Assembly: GCF_022271435.1 (NCBI RefSeq) | Contig: NZ_JAFIQY010000017.1 | Coordinates: 62,001 to 126,000, forward strand | DNA length: 64,000 bases | Reading direction: 5' to 3' | From: Streptomyces monomycini | GTDB lineage: Bacteria > Actinomycetota > Actinomycetes > Streptomycetales > Streptomycetaceae | Part shown: positions 26,403-34,281 of the stretch, in pieces | How the letters are laid out: each line of letters begins with the position of its first letter | Position numbering within the stretch: position 1 is the stretch's first letter | Made by a program: the position numbers and the translations under genes | Notes under the pieces: model-generated | Seen by the model: the letters and a program-made list of their open reading frames with translations, nothing else | What the model was told of the DNA's origin: nothing | The model's database searches: none

Positions 26403-26509
26403 GCCGGACGGCTCGCGCGGGGACGGCCCGGCCCGGCGGTGACGCGTCCCGGCCGGGGCCCCGGGGCCGCATCAGAACTTCTTCTCTCCTCCTTGGACGG
26501 TGAACCGGT

Positions 26510-27535
26510 ATGAACCAGGACTCGAACAGCCAGCACCACGGGCATCTCCCCATCCGTCGGCCCGGTCGCGGCCGGAGACCGGCCCGCGCCCTGCGGACCG
26601 CGCTCGTCGCGGGCACCGTGGTCGCGCTGGCGGGCGGGCTGGCCGCTTGCGGCGGAAAGAGCCTGGAGGAGAAGGGCGGCTCCCAGAGCGCCGGCGGGAA
26701 GGGGGACATCGTCATCGGTTCGGCGGGTTTCACCGAGTCGAAGGTGCTCGCGGAGATCTATTCCAAGATCATTAGCGATGCGGGATACCACACCACCGTC
26801 AAGACGCTCGCCAATCGTGAGCTGTACGAACCGGCGCTGGAGAAGGGCCAGATCGACGTCGTACCGGAATACGCCTCGACCCTCGCCGAATTCCTCAACG
26901 CCAAGAAGAACGGGCCGAAGGCGAAGCCCGTCGCCTCCAGCGACATCGACAAGACGGTCGCGGCGTTGAAGACGCTCGCGGAACCGCGCGGGCTGAAGGT
27001 GCTGCCGGCCGGCGAGGCGACGGACCAGAACGCGTTCGCGGTGACCGAGGAATTCGCCGCCCGCCACCACCTCAAGACGCTCTCGGACCTCGGCCGGTCC
27101 AAGGAGAAGGTCAGGCTGGCGGCGGGTGAGGAGTGCGAGACGCGGCCGTTCTGCAAGCCTGGCCTGGAGAAGGTCTACGGCATAGCCGTGACGGGCATCG
27201 ATCCGAAGGGCGTCGGCACCCCGCAGGCCAAGCAGGCCGTCAAGGACGGCACGGACCAGATGGTGCTGACCACCACGACCGACGCCACCCTCGACAACTT
27301 CGGCCTGGTGCTGCTGAAGGACGACAAGAAGCTGCAGAATGCCGACAATGTGCTGCCCGTGGTGAATGCCAAGAGCGCCGGCGACAAGGAGATCGAGGCG
27401 GCTCTCGGCAAGCTCACGGACAAGCTGACGACCGCCGATCTGATCGAGCTGAACCGCAAGGTCGACGCGGAACGGCAGAAGCCCGAGGATGTCGCGCGCG
27501 CATATCTGGAGTCGAAGGGACTGGCGAAGAAGTAA
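26510..27535 (+). CDS. Glycine betaine/choline-type substrate-binding lipoprotein
   Basis: A 341-residue OpuAC-like binding protein. A long basic N-region precedes the hydrophobic core, and the lipobox LAAC puts the lipid on a Cys near residue 47. The mature domain starts DIVIGSAGFTESKVLAEIY, typical of the family, and continues with ANRELYEPALEKGQIDVVPEY. It completes the transporter with the two permeases and the divergent ATPase. Confidence 0.93.
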   Translation: MNQDSNSQHHGHLPIRRPGRGRRPARALRTALVAGTVVALAGGLAACGGKSLEEKGGSQSAGGKGDIVIGSAGFTESKVLAEIYSKIISDAGYHTTVKTLANRELYEPALEKGQIDVVPEYASTLAEFLNAKKNGPKAKPVASSDIDKTVAALKTLAEPRGLKVLPAGEATDQNAFAVTEEFAARHHLKTLSDLGRSKEKVRLAAGEECETRPFCKPGLEKVYGIAVTGIDPKGVGTPQAKQAVKDGTDQMVLTTTTDATLDNFGLVLLKDDKKLQNADNVLPVVNAKSAGDKEIEAALGKLTDKLTTADLIELNRKVDAERQKPEDVARAYLESKGLAKK

Positions 27536-27599
27536 CCACCGGGAAACGAACCGGCGGGCGGGGCCCCATAGGTCCCGCACGCACGGTAAGTTTCAGGCC

Positions 27600-29189
27600 A
27601 TGCCACGAGGACGCCACCGCCATTCGCCATCCCTGCACCGGCTTCTTCCGCCCGTGACGGTCGCCGGTGCGTCACTAGCCTGTGCCTCGGGTGTCTGGTT
27701 CGTCGGCGATGACCTGGCCCAGCGGGTGCTCGCCACGGGCGCGGCGGCTGCCGCGGTCACCGGCTCCGTACTGCTGCGCGCGTGGGACCGTACGGCGGGC
27801 AAGAGCGTCGCCGAGCTGAAGAACGCCCGGGTGCGGGACGAGTGGAAGACCGACGAACGCATAGCCGAGCTTGAAACGGACCTGGAGGAGTCCCGCGGGA
27901 TACGCGGCAAGCTGGACACCAAGCTGCGGGCCAAGCGGGCCGAGCTGGCCCGGCTGCGCAGCGAGCACGCCGAGCTGCTGCGCCGCTACGCCACCGCCGA
28001 GACCGAGCGTGCCAGCGCCCTGGAGGGCCGCAGGCTGCTCGCGATCGAGACCGGGACACCCGCCGGGGAGCTGACGGCCGAAACCGCGGACGGCCCGGAC
28101 GGGAGCGTGCCGGGCGCGCTCACCGCGGGGATGTACCACCGGGCGGCGGAAGCGCTGCGGCAGCTGCCGCGCAACGCGGCCCGGCAGGCCGAGAGCGCGC
28201 AGACTCAGGACGGTGAGGACGGCCAGGGGAATCCCGGGGCGGCCACGGAGCGTCCGGCCGCGCAAGGCCGGGCCCGTAGGGCCGCCGTACCGAAGCCGGG
28301 CGGGCCGGGGTCGGGCGGTCCGAAGCCGGGTGGTCCTAGGTCGGGTGGTCCGAAGCCTGGGGCGACTAAGGCGGGTGCAGCGGACACGGGTGCAGCGGAC
28401 ACGGACGCGGTGCACGCGGACGCGGCGAAGGCTGGCGGTCCGAAGTCGGGAGCGTCGGAGCTGGGCGGTGCGGAGGCGGGGGCGTCGGAGTCTGCCGCGT
28501 CCGGAGTCGCTGACGGGGCGGCGGGCGAGGGTGTCGTCCGTACGGCCGGCGGTGCCGGTCCGAGCCGTGACCAGGGCACTGACCGGGGCTCCGGTGAGCT
28601 GCCGGACGCCGGTGCTGAGACCGGTGCCGGTGCGGGGACGGATGCGGGTTCGGCATCGGGCCTGCGGCCGGTTCCGGCTGCCGCGGCCGTCGTCGCGCCC
28701 GTGCGGGCCGCGCGGCTGCCTGCCTCCCGCTTGCAGGGCGGCTTCGACTTCTTCGGGACGGCGACCGGCACCGGTGCCGTACGGGACGGGGCACCGCAGG
28801 GCGGTCCGGGCGCGGGCGCGCCGTCGACCGTGACGCGGCGGCCGAAGCCGGTCCGGCGGCTGGAGGAGGACCTCGCCGACGTGGTGGGCGACGAGGCGGT
28901 CGCCGAACAGTCGGCGCTCGGCCGGGCCCGGGACGGTTCCCCGGAGCCGACGGCGGAGAAGCCGACGGGGAAGAAGCCGGTGACGAAGAAGCCGGTGACG
29001 AAGGAATCGGCGACGAAGAAGGCGACGGTCGAGGAGCCGGCGGCGGAGGGTGAGGCCGCGGACGCTCCGGCGGACCGTGCGGCGACCGAGGCCGCTGATG
29101 CCGGGAACGGCGAGGTCATCGACTTGACCGCGCACGACGAGACCGAGCAGATCGACTTGGCGGAACTGCGCAGCGCGGTCTCCTCCTGA
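27600..29189 (+). CDS. Membrane-anchored coiled-coil protein with long disordered repeat region
   Basis: A 529-residue protein from ATG 27600; a longer frame back to 27489 overlaps the previous gene and lacks homology. Two N-terminal hydrophobic stretches (VTVAGASLACASGVWFV and LATGAAAAAVTGSVLLRA) are followed by a charged coiled coil (residues about 70-145). Residues about 215-360 are Gly/Ala/Pro/Ser repeats built on GGPKPG- and KAGGA-like units, and a Lys/Thr/Pro-rich patch (KKPVTKKPVTK) lies nearer the C-terminus. I do not recognise a function; similar proteins are found at this position in Streptomyces. Confidence 0.7.
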   Translation: MPRGRHRHSPSLHRLLPPVTVAGASLACASGVWFVGDDLAQRVLATGAAAAAVTGSVLLRAWDRTAGKSVAELKNARVRDEWKTDERIAELETDLEESRGIRGKLDTKLRAKRAELARLRSEHAELLRRYATAETERASALEGRRLLAIETGTPAGELTAETADGPDGSVPGALTAGMYHRAAEALRQLPRNAARQAESAQTQDGEDGQGNPGAATERPAAQGRARRAAVPKPGGPGSGGPKPGGPRSGGPKPGATKAGAADTGAADTDAVHADAAKAGGPKSGASELGGAEAGASESAASGVADGAAGEGVVRTAGGAGPSRDQGTDRGSGELPDAGAETGAGAGTDAGSASGLRPVPAAAAVVAPVRAARLPASRLQGGFDFFGTATGTGAVRDGAPQGGPGAGAPSTVTRRPKPVRRLEEDLADVVGDEAVAEQSALGRARDGSPEPTAEKPTGKKPVTKKPVTKESATKKATVEEPAAEGEAADAPADRAATEAADAGNGEVIDLTAHDETEQIDLAELRSAVSS

Positions 29190-29253
29190 CCCGCGAGCGG
29201 GTACGGTTCCGCGGATTCTCCGTTCTCCGTTCTCCGTTCTCCGTTTTCCGTGG

Positions 29254-29313
29254 CGATGCGCCCGGTGGTGGCGGCCCTGCCCAGCGGCAGGCAGGCCACT
29301 GCCGGGCGCATCG
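29254..29313. terminator. Long hairpin between convergent genes
   Basis: A 12-bp perfect stem (29254-29265 / 29302-29313) is extended inward by imperfect pairing. It lies between the coiled-coil gene (+) and the MFS gene (-). Just upstream is a short tandem of the 7-mer TTCTCCG (about 29216-29250). Confidence 0.7.
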
Positions 29314-29319
29314 TCGCGT

Positions 29320-30669
29320 TCAGGCCGCGCCCGCCGTCCCCTCTGCCCGGTCAGCCCGCGCCCGTTCCGCCCATGCCTGTTCCGCCCGCGTCCGTTCCGC
29401 CTTCGGCCGGTGTACGGCCGTCAGTACGGCGGCGATCAGGGTGAACCCGGCGGCCAGCCACGGCAGCCGGGCCGCGCCCACCGTCTCCAGCCCGATGCCT
29501 CCCAGGCCGCCGGCCAGCGACACGGCGAGGTAGAGGGCGGCCGCGTTGAGGGAGACGACCACGGACTGCGCCTGCGGGGCGAGCGCGGCGATCCGGTGCT
29601 GCTGCGGTGTGGTCACCGAGAACGACACCCATCCGGAGACCGCCACCGCGAACAGCGCGGCGGGCAGCCACTCCCGGCTCAGCGGCACCAGCCCGAAGAT
29701 CACGGTGAGCGCGAGCGCGGCGCCGAGCACCACCCGCCGCGGGCCGAAGCGGTCGGCCAGGTGGCCGGCGACCAGGTTCCCGGCCGTGCCGGTGATGCCG
29801 AAGACCAGGAGCAGGACGGCGGTCGGGCCGCCGCCGTCGGGGCCGAGCACGGGCCCGTAGACGGCGCTGAGGTACTCGAAGGGGATGTAGATGCCGACGA
29901 ACACCACGACCGTGACGACGAGCATGTACAGGACGCCGCGGTCCGCCAGCGGGGCGAACCGGCCGCGCAGGCCGCGTGGCGTGTCGGTGTGGATGCGGGG
30001 CAGCCGGGCGGCGAGCAGCGGTACGACGAGCAGGGGCAGGACGGTGACCAGCCACATCGTGCTGCGCCAGCCGTACGCGCCGCCGATGGCGGTGCCGAGC
30101 GGCGCCCCGAGGATCAGCGCGGAGGTCAGCCCGGTGTTCACCAGGGCGAAGGCGCGTCCGCGGGCTGCCTCGCCGGCCAGGGCCGCGGCGGTGGCCGAGG
30201 CGTTCGGGGCATAGAGCGCGGCGCCGGCCGCCGCGACGACCCGGGCGGCCAGCGCGGCCGGGTAGCCGGGGGCGAGCGCCGTGGCCGCGTTGCCGAGTGC
30301 GAAGACGACCAGCGCGGTGATCAGCACCGTACGGCGGGACCAGCCCGCGGTGAACGCCGCGAGCAGGGGCGAGAGCACCGCGTAGGCGACGGCGAACACG
30401 GTGACCAGCTGTCCGGCGGCGCCGAGTCCGACGTGCAGATCGGCGGCGATGCCGGGCAGGACCCCCGCGATCACGAAGGCGTCGGTGCCGACGACGAACG
30501 TCCCTGCGGCGAGCACGGCACCGTGGAAACGCCAGCTTTCCGGCCCGGTGCCGGCGGGCGCCGCCGCTCGGGAGTCCGTCGCCGAAGACTCCGCGGGTGG
30601 GGGAGGCGGCAGAACCGGCGGGGGAGAGGACGGGGGCGGTGGCTGGCCGGACGCGCTGTGGCGGGGCAT
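29320..30669 (-). CDS. MFS exporter, DHA1-type
   Basis: A 449-residue major facilitator with twelve predicted membrane segments. ATG 30669 is chosen because the frame upstream runs through the operator and into the TetR gene. The first 45 residues are Pro/Ser-rich. The loop motif GWSRRTVL (after the second helix) and GHLADRFGPRRV (after the eighth) are the usual MFS A-like motifs. It is divergent from a TetR gene with a 17-bp dyad between them, so it is probably induced by its own drug-like substrate. Confidence 0.88.
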   Translation of the reverse strand: MPRHSASGQPPPPSSPPPVLPPPPPAESSATDSRAAAPAGTGPESWRFHGAVLAAGTFVVGTDAFVIAGVLPGIAADLHVGLGAAGQLVTVFAVAYAVLSPLLAAFTAGWSRRTVLITALVVFALGNAATALAPGYPAALAARVVAAAGAALYAPNASATAAALAGEAARGRAFALVNTGLTSALILGAPLGTAIGGAYGWRSTMWLVTVLPLLVVPLLAARLPRIHTDTPRGLRGRFAPLADRGVLYMLVVTVVVFVGIYIPFEYLSAVYGPVLGPDGGGPTAVLLLVFGITGTAGNLVAGHLADRFGPRRVVLGAALALTVIFGLVPLSREWLPAALFAVAVSGWVSFSVTTPQQHRIAALAPQAQSVVVSLNAAALYLAVSLAGGLGGIGLETVGAARLPWLAAGFTLIAAVLTAVHRPKAERTRAEQAWAERARADRAEGTAGAA

Positions 30670-30694
30670 ACGGTCTCCAGGCTCCGAGAATGGC

Positions 30695-30740
30695 ACCGAT
30701 CGGTACCGTCTGCTGGTGAGGCGAGACGGTACCGATCGGT
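30695..30740. promoter_or_regulatory. 17-bp-arm inverted repeat, TetR operator
   Basis: Arms 30695-30711 and 30724-30740 are perfect reverse complements separated by 12 nt. Each arm contains the 10-bp palindrome ACCGATCGGT, so two dimer sites are likely. It lies in the 105-bp gap between the divergent MFS and TetR genes. Confidence 0.85.
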
Positions 30741-30774
30741 TCCGTACGGAGTCAAGGTTGGTTATCGTGGCCGT

Positions 30775-31323
30775 ATGCCGACCAACGCCCGGGAACGACT
30801 CGTCAGGGCAGCCGAGGACCTCTTCTACGCCGAGGGCATCCGTGCCGTCGGTGTGGAGCGGCTGCTCGCCGCCTCGGGGGTGGGCCGGGCGTCCTTCTAC
30901 CGGCACTTCGCGAGCAAGGACGACCTGGTCGTGGCCATGATCGACGGTTACGGCCGGCGCTGGTTCGACTGGCTGCACGCCGCGGTCGCCGAGCGCGGCG
31001 GCACGCCGCTCGCCCTCTTCGACGCCCTCGCCGAACGTTTCTCGGCCGACGACTACCGCGGCTGCGCCGCCATCAACACGATGGTCGAGATCGCGGACCC
31101 GGCCAGCGCCGCACACCGCGCCGCCGCCGCCCACAAGCGCACGTTGGCCTCGTACGTCGCCGAACTGCTCACCGAGGCCGGGTATGCGCGCGGCACCCGG
31201 GAGTTGGCCGAACAGCTCGTCCTGCTGATCGACGGGGCCCAGGTCACCGCCCTGCGGGAACGTTCGGCGGCGCCCGCTCACCGGGCCAGGGCGGTGGCGG
31301 CCGCCCTCCTCGCGGCCGCGTGA
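30775..31323 (+). CDS. TetR-family repressor of the adjacent MFS exporter
   Basis: A 182-residue regulator. The N-terminal HTH reads GVERLLAASGVGRASFYRHFASKDDLV. The C-terminal ligand domain has the block ADDYRGCAAINTMVE, seen in the TetR_C-type subfamily that regulates small transporters. ATG 30775. It presumably binds the dyad at 30695-30740 and represses both itself and the exporter. The ligand is unknown. Confidence 0.88.
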   Translation: MPTNARERLVRAAEDLFYAEGIRAVGVERLLAASGVGRASFYRHFASKDDLVVAMIDGYGRRWFDWLHAAVAERGGTPLALFDALAERFSADDYRGCAAINTMVEIADPASAAHRAAAAHKRTLASYVAELLTEAGYARGTRELAEQLVLLIDGAQVTALRERSAAPAHRARAVAAALLAAA

Positions 31324-31329
31324 CTCCCC

Positions 31330-31415
31330 GGGCCGCGTGAACCCCTGGGCCGCGTGAATCCCTGGGATGCGTGAATCCCTGGGATGCGTGGACCCCTCGG
31401 GCCGCGTGGCCCCCT
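31330..31415. repeat. 17-bp tandem repeat, five copies
   Basis: Units begin at 31330, 31347, 31364, 31381 and 31399 (one extra base before the last). They vary at a few positions around GGGNNGCGTGAANCCCT. The array starts just past the TetR stop codon and occupies most of the gap to the next, convergent gene. It has no spacers; probable slippage product. Confidence 0.85.
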
Positions 31416-31446
31416 CAGACTGTGTGACGCTCCTCGGCTGCGCGGC

Positions 31447-31953
31447 TCACCGGAAACGGCGGTCGAGGAAGGCGAGAGGGGACTCCTGTTGCGGCGCGAA
31501 GGGCGTGCCCGTCTTCCGCGCGCGGTAGTAGATCAGCAGGGACTCGCCCAGGAAGCTGACACCGATGGTGAGCTGGGTGGGCCGTGCGTACGGGTGCATC
31601 CCCAGGTGCTCGGCGACGACCCCGTAACCGGCCGAGACCAGCAGTGACGCGATGACGACGAGGAACGTACGGCCGGTGTAGCGCTGCCACAGGGTGCCGT
31701 CCTTCTCGAAGAGGCGTACCAGGGCGCCGCGTGCGGCGCCGAGGCCAAGGCCGAGGAAGGCGCCGGGGACCACCCAGGCGATGTCGGTGCCGGTCACGCC
31801 GTCGGCCTTGGTGATGAAGAGGACGCCGAGGCCGGTGAGGACGGCCGGGCCCGCGAAGAGGTCGCGGACATTGACCGGTTCGCCCTTCAGCCGCTTGGCG
31901 ACGACGAGGACGAGGACCACGGCGATGATCGCCGCGAGCAGCCAGCCGTTCAC
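31447..31953 (-). CDS. DUF1453/CcdC-like membrane protein
   Basis: A 168-residue protein with a GTG start and about five hydrophobic segments (for example WLLAAIIAVVLVLVVA at the N-terminus and FLVVIASLLVSAGYGVVA). The pattern resembles DUF1453/CcdC-type proteins. It is divergent from a second TetR gene, so it is probably its target. Function unknown. Confidence 0.7.
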   Translation of the reverse strand: MNGWLLAAIIAVVLVLVVAKRLKGEPVNVRDLFAGPAVLTGLGVLFITKADGVTGTDIAWVVPGAFLGLGLGAARGALVRLFEKDGTLWQRYTGRTFLVVIASLLVSAGYGVVAEHLGMHPYARPTQLTIGVSFLGESLLIYYRARKTGTPFAPQQESPLAFLDRRFR

Positions 31954-32046
31954 GATTCCCCCTGACGGCGCCCTGGTGGCGGGCGCCCGACGTTGTTCCG
32001 GGCAACTTTTTAGCCCACCCGTGCCAAAAACAATTTAGCTCGGTCG

Positions 32047-32059
32047 TGCCACAATGGCA
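32047..32059. promoter_or_regulatory. TGCCA-N3-TGGCA palindrome before the second TetR gene
   Basis: This short dyad lies immediately upstream of the ATG at 32062. A second partial copy of the half-site (GTGCCA, 32021-32026) is nearby. The surrounding 60 bp are unusually AT-rich for this genome, consistent with the promoter/operator of the divergent pair. Confidence 0.5.
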
Positions 32060-32061
32060 AC

Positions 32062-32676
32062 ATGCCGAAGATCGTCGACCCCGAAGCCCGCCGCCAGGCC
32101 GTCGCCGACGCCGTTCTGCGCGTCATCGGGCGGGAGGGGGTGGAAGGCGCCTCGCTGCGCACCGTCGCCGACGAGGCGCGGCTGGCCGTCGGATCCGTGC
32201 GGCACTACTTCCGTGACCATGACGAGGTGCTGCTCTTCACGATGCGCGAGCTGAGCGCGCGGATCGACCGGCGCGTACGGGCCCACGTGGACGGCCTGCT
32301 CGACCCGGCCGCGCGGCGGGAGGCGCCCGCGCGGGTGGAGGAACTGCTCGGCGAGTTCCTCGCTCTGGACGAGGAGCGGCGTCAGGAGGCGGTGCTCTGG
32401 GCGGCGTTCTGCGGCGCGGCCCGGCTCCGGCCGGAGCTGCGGAAGTGCGCGGTGGAGCTGGAGACCGGCCTGCGAGCCCTGCTGGCGCGGGTGCTGCGCG
32501 GTGCGCAGGAAACCGGCGGTCTGCCCGCCGGCCTGGACGTGGACCTGGAGTGCCTGCGGCTGTCCGCCCTGCTGGACGGCCTCAACCTGCGCGCGATGCT
32601 GGAGCCGGAGTACGTCACTCCGGAAACGCAGCGGGCGGTGCTGCGCAGGCATTTGCAGGGCTTGAAGGCGGGCTGA
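32062..32676 (+). CDS. TetR-family regulator (second)
   Basis: A 204-residue protein. The HTH is SLRTVADEARLAVGSVRHYFRDHDEVL; the C-terminal part resembles the BetI-like TetR_C branch (LDEERRQEAVLWAAF). It is divergent from the DUF1453-like membrane gene and is probably autoregulated through the palindrome overlapping its start. The inducer is unknown. Confidence 0.88.
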   Translation: MPKIVDPEARRQAVADAVLRVIGREGVEGASLRTVADEARLAVGSVRHYFRDHDEVLLFTMRELSARIDRRVRAHVDGLLDPAARREAPARVEELLGEFLALDEERRQEAVLWAAFCGAARLRPELRKCAVELETGLRALLARVLRGAQETGGLPAGLDVDLECLRLSALLDGLNLRAMLEPEYVTPETQRAVLRRHLQGLKAG

Positions 32677-32689
32677 GGGCACGCGACGG

Positions 32690-32870
32690 GGCGAGCTGCG
32701 AGCGGGCTGCGGGCAGGTGGCAGGCGGGCTGAGGGCATACGGCGGGCAGGCGGCAGGCGGCAGGCGGGCTGAGGGCAGGCTGCGGGCACGCGAGGGGCAG
32801 GCCGGGGGCAGGCCAGGGGCCCACGGCGGGCACGCGAAACAGGTCGACGCCACGAGCCCCCGTTCGGCAG
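32690..32870. repeat. Degenerate G-rich repeat region
   Basis: Irregular repeats of GGCAGGCGGGCTGAGGGCA-like units fill the gap between the TetR gene and the acetyltransferase gene. The region is low-complexity on both strands. No gene is supported here. Confidence 0.7.
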
Positions 32871-32879
32871 CATTCCGTC

Positions 32880-33533
32880 ATGAGACAGCCTCGCCGACAC
32901 CACTGGCCCCTCTACGGCATCCGCATCCGCACCCCGCGCCTCGAACTGAGCCTGCCCGGCCTCGACCTCCTCGACGACCTGGCCGCGGTCGCCGCCGACG
33001 GCGTGCACGACGCGGCGGAGATGCCGTTCACCGTGCCCTGGACGGACGCGGCCCCGGAGGAGCGCGGGCGCGCGACGTTCCAGCACGTACTCTCCACGGT
33101 CGCGGCGTGGCAGCCGGAGAGCTGGACGCTGAGCCTCGCGGTGACACGGGAGGGAAAGGCGGTGGGGCGCCAGGACGTGGTCGGCACCGCGTTCGGGGTG
33201 ACCAGGGAGGCGGAGACCGGGTCCTGGCTCGGACTGCCCCACCAGGGCCAGGGCATCGGTACGGAGATGCGGGCGGCCGTCCTGCACTTCGTCTTCGACC
33301 GGCTCGGCGCGGACACCGTGACCTCCGCCGCGATGACGGACAACGCCCGGTCGCTGGCGGTCTCGCGCAAGCTCGGGTACGTACCGGACGGCGTGCAGGT
33401 CGCCGCGGTGCGCGGGCAGGCGCGGACGCTGCAACGGCTGCGGCTGGACCGGGCGGGGTGGGAGGCGCACCGTACGGTGCCGGTCGAGGTGGCGGGATGG
33501 ACGGAGGAGTGCCGGGCGCTTTTCGGGGCGTGA
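32880..33533 (+). CDS. GNAT-family N-acetyltransferase
   Basis: A 217-residue RimJ/RimL-like acetyltransferase starting at ATG 32880. The N-terminus IRIRTPRLELSLP is the usual opening of this group. The acetyl-CoA loop reads GLPHQGQGIGTEMRAAVL, and DNARSLAVSRKLGYVPDG is the downstream block. The substrate is unknown; protein N-termini or small amines are typical for the group. Confidence 0.85.
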   Translation: MRQPRRHHWPLYGIRIRTPRLELSLPGLDLLDDLAAVAADGVHDAAEMPFTVPWTDAAPEERGRATFQHVLSTVAAWQPESWTLSLAVTREGKAVGRQDVVGTAFGVTREAETGSWLGLPHQGQGIGTEMRAAVLHFVFDRLGADTVTSAAMTDNARSLAVSRKLGYVPDGVQVAAVRGQARTLQRLRLDRAGWEAHRTVPVEVAGWTEECRALFGA

Positions 33534-33619
33534 GCGGGCCGGAAGCGGCGCGGACGCCTGGGTCCGCGCCGTGCCCGTACGGGTACGCTGGCGGCCGGCT
33601 TGATCAGTGGTTGGTCAAC

Positions 33620-34234
33620 GTGAGGCGCACGCGGGGTGGAGCAGTGGCCGGAGCAGTCATCGCAGGAGCGGCCCGCCCGGTGACGCGCGCGCTCTCGGCG
33701 GCCGTGCTCGGCGTCGTGGCGCTCGCCACCGTCGGCTGTTCGGCGAAGTCCGAGGCGCAGCCGGAGGCGAAGCCCGAGCCCAAGCCGTCCCGTACCGCCC
33801 CCGCCTGCCCCGAGGACGGTGTCGTCATCAAGGGCTCTCCGGTGGACGCCGCCATGGGCACCCGCGCGATGGGCATCACCCTGACCAACTGCGGCGAGCG
33901 CCCGTACCAGGTGAACGGCTACCCGGGCGTCCAGGTACTCGACAAGGACCGCAAGCCGCTGGACGTGAAGATCAGCCACGGCTCGGACGTCGTGGACGAC
34001 GTCGGCCCCGAGCCGGTGACGCTCAAGCCGGGCGAGCACGTCAGGGCCGTACTGATGTGGCGCAACCGCGTGACGGACGCGACACACCCCGCGGTGAACG
34101 GTGCGTTCCTGGCGCTCACACCGGCCGCGGGCGGCAGCCGTCCGCAGCTGGTCCGTGAGCTGGTCGATCTCGGGTCCACCGGCAAGCTGGGCATCACGGC
34201 ATGGCACCGGGAGGGGCCCAGACCGCGTACGTAG
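33620..34234 (+). CDS. DUF4232 secreted lipoprotein
   Basis: A 204-residue protein from GTG 33620 (GTG 33644 also possible). A signal peptide ends in the lipobox TVGC, followed by a Lys/Glu/Pro linker. The DUF4232 domain follows, with TLTNCGERPYQVNGYPGV and the late block RELVDLGSTGKLGITAWHR. Extracytoplasmic, membrane-tethered. Function unknown. Confidence 0.82.
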   Translation: MRRTRGGAVAGAVIAGAARPVTRALSAAVLGVVALATVGCSAKSEAQPEAKPEPKPSRTAPACPEDGVVIKGSPVDAAMGTRAMGITLTNCGERPYQVNGYPGVQVLDKDRKPLDVKISHGSDVVDDVGPEPVTLKPGEHVRAVLMWRNRVTDATHPAVNGAFLALTPAAGGSRPQLVRELVDLGSTGKLGITAWHREGPRPRT

Positions 34235-34281
34235 TCCGGGCGGGCGTACACCCCTTGTGCCGCACCGGACTCCCGGCCCGG

